From: Flavobacteriales bacterium
GTDB lineage: Bacteria > Bacteroidota > Bacteroidia > Flavobacteriales_D > Sanyastnellaceae
Direction: 5' to 3'
Length of the DNA: 11,858 bases
Assembly: GCA_028823435.1 (NCBI GenBank)
Contig: JAPKBK010000029.1
Span: forward strand, 1-11,858
Notes under the pieces: model-generated
Told to the model about the DNA's origin: nothing
The model's input: only the letters and a program-made list of their open reading frames with translations
Database searches by the model: none
Made by a program: the position numbers and the translations under genes
Shown: positions 7,852-11,858 of the stretch, one piece after another
Layout: each line of letters opens with the position of its first letter
Numbering within the stretch: position 1 is the stretch's first letter

Positions 7852-8676
7852 ATGAATAAGTTCAACATCGCCATTGTTTTTTTTACAGCTGTTTTAATTT
7901 ATGCTTGCACACCATCTGAAGATGATGGGATAGACTTGCCTGATGGACCCAGTGCGACATTTACGTGGAGTTATCTTGAAAATGATTCCAACAGAGTTGC
8001 CTTCACTGGTTTGTCATCAGAGGATTCATTCCTGCATCTTTGGGAATTTGGAAATGGGCTTACTTCTGTACTTGAATCTGACACTGCATTTTATCCTCAG
8101 GCAGGAGAATATGAAGTAACCTATACAGTACACAACGCAGGGGGGATGGCACAATCTTCTCAAACCATCTCTATTTCTCAGACTTTAGAATTACCCTGTG
8201 ATGGCGATCTGGAACTGCTGACAGGTTGCGACAATCAAAAGACGTGGGTCTTTTCATCGGAAATTTCAGCCATTGCTGTAGGACCAGATCCATACTCTAC
8301 GACTTGGTACAGCTCGCCTCAAGATGGCTTAGTGGAAGAACAATATGATGATTCTTATCAATTTACATTTGATGGTGGATTTATTTACAACAACAATGGA
8401 GGGACTGTGAATCCTTTTGAAGGGTATGTCGTCAATGAATTGGCCGTTCCAGAACTCACATTTCTGTTCTCTGAAGGAACGGGGACAAGCGGCGAAAATC
8501 AAATTATAATCCCAACTGTAGATGAATTCTGTTGGTTTATTGGCACATGGGATTCCGGTCCCGCATATGATATTGTAGAGCTTAGCGAGACAAGACTGGT
8601 TTTACATTCAACACAACGCAATGGCGATTGTACACAAGGAGACGGATTCTTTACCTATATTTTTGTATCCCAATAA
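7852..8676 (+). CDS. PKD-domain surface lipoprotein in the SusE position
   Basis: This 274-residue lipoprotein has a lipobox ending at Cys19 (IYAC), then TPSEDDG, an acidic stretch like lipoprotein export signals for the Bacteroidota surface. Residues about 35-109 are a PKD domain (LWEFGNG, YPQAGEYEVTYTVHNAGG). Residues about 113-274 form a second beta-rich domain (CDNQKTWVF, VGPDPYSTTWYSSPQDG, YDDSYQFTFDGGFIYNNNGG, FCWFIGTWDSG, ETRLVLHSTQRNGDC) with four Cys (116, 126, 227, 260) and many exposed-type Trp/Tyr. I know this layout from SusC/D-adjacent genes in marine beta-glucan loci, but it has no firm family name to me. Its start lies one base after the SusD stop, suggesting translational coupling. 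Inferred role: a surface glycan-binding protein complementing SusD. No catalytic motif is visible. Confidence 0.82.
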   Translation: MNKFNIAIVFFTAVLIYACTPSEDDGIDLPDGPSATFTWSYLENDSNRVAFTGLSSEDSFLHLWEFGNGLTSVLESDTAFYPQAGEYEVTYTVHNAGGMAQSSQTISISQTLELPCDGDLELLTGCDNQKTWVFSSEISAIAVGPDPYSTTWYSSPQDGLVEEQYDDSYQFTFDGGFIYNNNGGTVNPFEGYVVNELAVPELTFLFSEGTGTSGENQIIIPTVDEFCWFIGTWDSGPAYDIVELSETRLVLHSTQRNGDCTQGDGFFTYIFVSQ

Positions 8677-8697
8677 AGCATTGTCTGGGTTAAAACT

Positions 8698-9885
8698 ATG
8701 AAGCACTTTACTTTATATATCGCTACGTTACTTCTCTTCACTGGTTGTGAGAGTTGTGGGGATTCCGGTGTCGAACCATTTAATTCAGAAATAAAATTCC
8801 TGAATGACAGAAGTGCCTACGAAAATGAAAGCAACAGTGTTTTCGATTTCACAATTAAGCTAGACACGCCAAATACGGAGGCCGTTACCGTAGACTATTA
8901 TACTGAGGATATCTCTGCCCTTGAAGGAGAAGATTATATCTCAAGCAATGGGACTGTCATGTTTGGCCCGGGAGAAATTGAGAAGATTATCTCTGTCGAA
9001 ATCGTTGTTGACGCATATCTTGAAAGTGACGAGCAGTTTAAGGTTGTACTGACTAATCCAACGAATGGCTACCTTAAAAACAATGTTCAAGAAGCTACAG
9101 GTACAATAAAAAATGATGACTCCGAAGTGGAAATGACGAATGAAGGTTATACTTCAGCAGATTCATATGATGGGATGGAATTGGTTTGGGCTGATGAGTT
9201 TGAAGGAACGACTATAAACACGTCTAATTGGACCTATGACCTAGGAACTGGGAACTCGGGATGGGGGAACAATGAATTACAGAACTATGTCCAAACTCCT
9301 GACAACGCGTATTTGCAAAATGACAATCTATTTATCGTTGCGAGAGAAATATCTAATGGACAGTATACATCGGCTAGACTTAAATCACAGGGTTTACAGA
9401 ACTTCACCTATGGTCGTATAGACGTGCGTGCGATACTGCCTATAGGTCAAGGCTTATGGCCTGCGATTTGGATGTTAGGTGCTAACTTTGAAAGCGTAGG
9501 ATGGCCTGCGTGTGGCGAAATTGACATCGCGGAGCTTGTAGGGACAAATCCGAGAAGGGTTCATGGCACCTCACATTGGGGTGCAAACAACTCCGTTCAT
9601 CAATATAATGGCAATGGTACATCACTGCCTTTTCCAGAGACATTTGCAGATGAGTATCATGTATTCTCAATAGATTGGCAAGAAAACCAAATCAGATGGC
9701 TACTCGATGATGTTGAATTTTTCACCATCAATTCTTCACAGATGAATGGTCAAGCATATCCATTTAACGAAGACTTCTTCTTTATTTTAAATGTAGCTGT
9801 TGGGGGCAATTGGCCTGGATATCCGGATGAGTCAACATTGTTTCCGGTATATATGGCCATTGATTACGTGAGGGTTTTTCAATAA
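8698..9885 (+). CDS. GH16 laminarinase-like endo-beta-1,3-glucanase lipoprotein with Calx-beta domain
   Basis: This 395-residue protein starts with a lipobox (LFTGC, Cys17), so it is probably anchored to a membrane, likely the outer surface. Residues about 30-141 are a Calx-beta domain (AVTVDYYTED, ALEGEDY, LESDEQFKVVLTNP, GTIKNDD), usually a calcium-binding spacer or adhesion module. Residues about 160-395 are a full GH16 catalytic domain: ELVWADEFEG, NNELQNYV, ARLKSQG, GLWPAIWMLG, the active-site strand GEIDIAELVG, SHWGANN and NVAVGGNWPGYPD. In EIDIAE, Glu274 is the expected nucleophile, Asp276 the helper and Glu279 the acid/base. The E-x-D-x-x-E form with its extra residue is typical of laminarinases and lichenase/1,3-1,4-type members rather than kappa-carrageenase or agarase specificity. 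The expected reaction is endo-hydrolysis of beta-1,3-glucan. It is last in the operon, 21 bases after the PKD gene. Mixed-linkage glucan is the main alternative substrate. Confidence 0.94.
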   Translation: MKHFTLYIATLLLFTGCESCGDSGVEPFNSEIKFLNDRSAYENESNSVFDFTIKLDTPNTEAVTVDYYTEDISALEGEDYISSNGTVMFGPGEIEKIISVEIVVDAYLESDEQFKVVLTNPTNGYLKNNVQEATGTIKNDDSEVEMTNEGYTSADSYDGMELVWADEFEGTTINTSNWTYDLGTGNSGWGNNELQNYVQTPDNAYLQNDNLFIVAREISNGQYTSARLKSQGLQNFTYGRIDVRAILPIGQGLWPAIWMLGANFESVGWPACGEIDIAELVGTNPRRVHGTSHWGANNSVHQYNGNGTSLPFPETFADEYHVFSIDWQENQIRWLLDDVEFFTINSSQMNGQAYPFNEDFFFILNVAVGGNWPGYPDESTLFPVYMAIDYVRVFQ

Positions 9886-9890
9886 CGACT

Positions 9891-11858
9891 TTACTCTTTA
9901 ATGAATCTCTGGGAACTGAGTTGTCCACGATCAGATTCAAGAATGATCTCATACATTCCACGACTCAAGTTGCTGATGTCGAATCTGTTGTCAATTTCGG
10001 TTAGCGGCTGATTTAAAATATCTGTGGCACGTCCATGTATATCAGTAATCGATAGCGACATACCCACATCTGAATGCTTCTTGACCACGATATATTCTGA
10101 CGCTGGGTTAGGGCTGATTGTGATTTGAATGCCATTTAGATTGTCAATGCCATTTATATCATAATTTATAATATCTGATTGGTATTGGCAACCATTAATT
10201 TCAATTAATAGGTAATATTCACCAGATGACAGGGGCGTATAAAAAGGACCATTCCCAATGGCCACACCATCTAAAAACCACGAATAACTTGATACGATAT
10301 ATGCGTCATTTAAGACTGGGATAAAGAGGTTATCATTGTTTTGAATAGACACAGAAATGGTGCTTAAACAGGGTTGAAAGATCGCTATAAACGCATCATC
10401 ATCCATTAATTCTAAATTGACTGTTTGAGAGTAAGCACCCATAGCGCCTTCATTCATGTGCATGTTGTTTTGCCACTCTACAAACCCGAAACCTTCATTT
10501 GGCAACGCTTCTATTTGAACAGGACATCCCTTGAAATACGCGCCAGTCCATGGAAATGTCTCAGGAACGACCGTAGATATCTTGACTTGACCTGCACCGT
10601 TTGGGAATACGTCTAGAAACAAATCCACTGTGCCAGGCAAACCAAACGAATTAACAACGTTATTTCTAGCAGGATTCAATCTGTTATAATTGTAATACTT
10701 AATCGCCTGAACAGAAGCAAGCCAATCATTATAAGATCCTACCTGACCCCATCTTTGAATATTTAATGGCATGGTCGCCGATAACAAAGAATACATAGAG
10801 TCCACGACATTATTGAAGTAGTCCTGCCTGAAATGTGTGTTAAGCAAGTCCGCATATCTATTCACAAACAAACATTTGAATTCATCGTTTTCTAAAACGT
10901 GATCGAAAATCATACTGTGATTATTTACGAAGCCGGGGTTCCTTGCATACTCAATATAATTGTCCGAAATCCCTGCGCCAAAGTATCCATACGCAGCATC
11001 CATATCATACATGGCATACCTCCATTTTCCGTCCAGTTGATCACTCCGGAAAAGCTTCATGTTATTCGCGTTCCAAAAAATGCCAATCCAATCTGAGTTC
11101 TGGGTGAATGTTTCGAATACGAAATAATCTATATATGAGTCTAAGTCAAAAACAGAACCGAAGGCGTTGATAAATCCGTCACTTTCAGGATCCAAATTGA
11201 GGATGTGTACCGCATCGGAATTGAAACTTAAGCCTTCTCCATCAAGCACTTCAAATGTGTTCATTAAATCGACTGATTCAGAAGGGACTGCAAAATTATT
11301 TTCTACATAATGCGCGTCAATCTTTTCTCGAACGCCATAAATCCCCCAAAAATCACCATTCAAATACAAAATAGCTGGCTCCCAGGAGGAATATGAAATA
11401 TGCGTCCCTCTGGCAATATTTGAAATGATGGCATCTTGTAATTTATCACTCCAAACATGCTGCCCTCCATTCCTGAGATTTAAATTATTAAAACTCGAAA
11501 TATTGGATTTATTGTTCATGATAGGATGTTCAAACAACCCTGAATATTGATTTTTGAAATCTAATCTAAAAGATTTTTGAGGCTCCGCTCTTGACCAACC
11601 TCCATGTATCTCCAAATCAATCGTCTCTTCTGACTTAAGTTCACCATTCGCATCAAAATATTTTAACCTTGATTTCTTTGACCATGGCTGCCAGAAATTG
11701 CTTCCAAAATATGGATACTCAGAAGAAGCATTGTCACCTAGAACGTATATCCCCGTTTCCCAATCCCACAAATTCAAGGAATCAGTAATCACTGAAAACA
11801 CATTCAAACCTGATTGTTGCTCATTAAGTATATAGATCGCATCAGACGTTGAACTCGG
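9891..11858 (-). CDS. CotH-family protein with T9SS sorting domain, 5' truncated by window edge
   Basis: The frame stays open to the right edge (first visible residues PSSTSDAIYILNEQQ), so the TTG at 11807 is not the start and the N-terminus is missing; 655 codons are visible. Sequence characteristic of CotH-family proteins includes VFSVITDSLNLWDWETGIYV, DLEIHGGWSR, QKSFRLDFKNQYSG, LNGDFWGIYGVREKID and YAMYDMDAAYGYFG (10977-11009). In spore-coat CotH the fold is an atypical protein kinase; activity here is unknown. After the CotH region comes a beta-repeat-like segment (YFKGCPVQIEALPNEGFGFVEW), an Ig-like segment with SYSWFLDG, and a type-A T9SS sorting domain (ISPNPASEYIVV to SSQRFIKE). It is therefore secreted or surface-bound. 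It is transcribed toward the operon with 5 bases between stop codons. A role in glycan use is not supported by sequence; it may simply be a neighbour. Confidence 0.86.
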   Translation of the reverse strand, partial: PSSTSDAIYILNEQQSGLNVFSVITDSLNLWDWETGIYVLGDNASSEYPYFGSNFWQPWSKKSRLKYFDANGELKSEETIDLEIHGGWSRAEPQKSFRLDFKNQYSGLFEHPIMNNKSNISSFNNLNLRNGGQHVWSDKLQDAIISNIARGTHISYSSWEPAILYLNGDFWGIYGVREKIDAHYVENNFAVPSESVDLMNTFEVLDGEGLSFNSDAVHILNLDPESDGFINAFGSVFDLDSYIDYFVFETFTQNSDWIGIFWNANNMKLFRSDQLDGKWRYAMYDMDAAYGYFGAGISDNYIEYARNPGFVNNHSMIFDHVLENDEFKCLFVNRYADLLNTHFRQDYFNNVVDSMYSLLSATMPLNIQRWGQVGSYNDWLASVQAIKYYNYNRLNPARNNVVNSFGLPGTVDLFLDVFPNGAGQVKISTVVPETFPWTGAYFKGCPVQIEALPNEGFGFVEWQNNMHMNEGAMGAYSQTVNLELMDDDAFIAIFQPCLSTISVSIQNNDNLFIPVLNDAYIVSSYSWFLDGVAIGNGPFYTPLSSGEYYLLIEINGCQYQSDIINYDINGIDNLNGIQITISPNPASEYIVVKKHSDVGMSLSITDIHGRATDILNQPLTEIDNRFDISNLSRGMYEIILESDRGQLSSQRFIKE

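Noticed and set aside
11805..11807. TTG as start of the CotH-family gene
   Set aside because: The frame continues open to the window edge, and no signal peptide follows this codon, although the protein has a T9SS sorting domain and must be exported.

Overview
The window reads as a polysaccharide utilization locus (PUL) from a marine-type member of the Bacteroidota. Four things point there: a SusC/SusD pair, Bacteroidota-style lipoproteins, C-terminal sorting domains of the type IX secretion system (T9SS) on two proteins, and a promoter element matching TAnnTTTG. Genes are tightly packed and AT-leaning, and no obvious Shine-Dalgarno sequences stand out. The genus cannot be fixed from the sequence. 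A Kazal module and CotH/T9SS proteins fit marine Flavobacteriia or Saprospiria, but that is a guess.

Layout: (1) 1-1386, +, the 3' part of a GH3 exo-beta-glucosidase/glucanase cut by the left edge. (2) 1387-1632, a 246-nt regulatory gap with a 13-bp inverted repeat, a TATATTTG -7 element, and an array of five TTTGACT heptamers, the last four exactly 11 bp apart. (3) 1633-9885, +, a compact five-gene unit with gaps of -4, 9, 1 and 21 nt: a T9SS-secreted multidomain protein (beta-sandwich, Kazal, two starch-binding-like repeats, sorting domain), a SusC-like TonB-dependent transporter, a SusD-like lipoprotein, a PKD lipoprotein in the SusE position, and a GH16 laminarinase-like lipoprotein with a Calx-beta domain. 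(4) 9891-11858, -, a CotH-family T9SS protein converging on the operon with only 5 nt between stop codons and running off the right edge.

Inferred working model: the GH16 enzyme (catalytic motif EIDIAE) cuts beta-1,3-glucan such as laminarin at the cell surface. The SusD and PKD lipoproteins, and perhaps the T9SS multidomain protein, hold the glycan. SusC imports the oligosaccharides, and the GH3 enzyme trims glucose from them. No regulator gene lies in the window. The CotH-family gene is probably an unrelated neighbour.

Most of this is a recognisable laminarin-type PUL. The parts least explained by known families are the Kazal-containing first gene of the operon, the heptamer array before it, and the C-terminal domain of the PKD lipoprotein.
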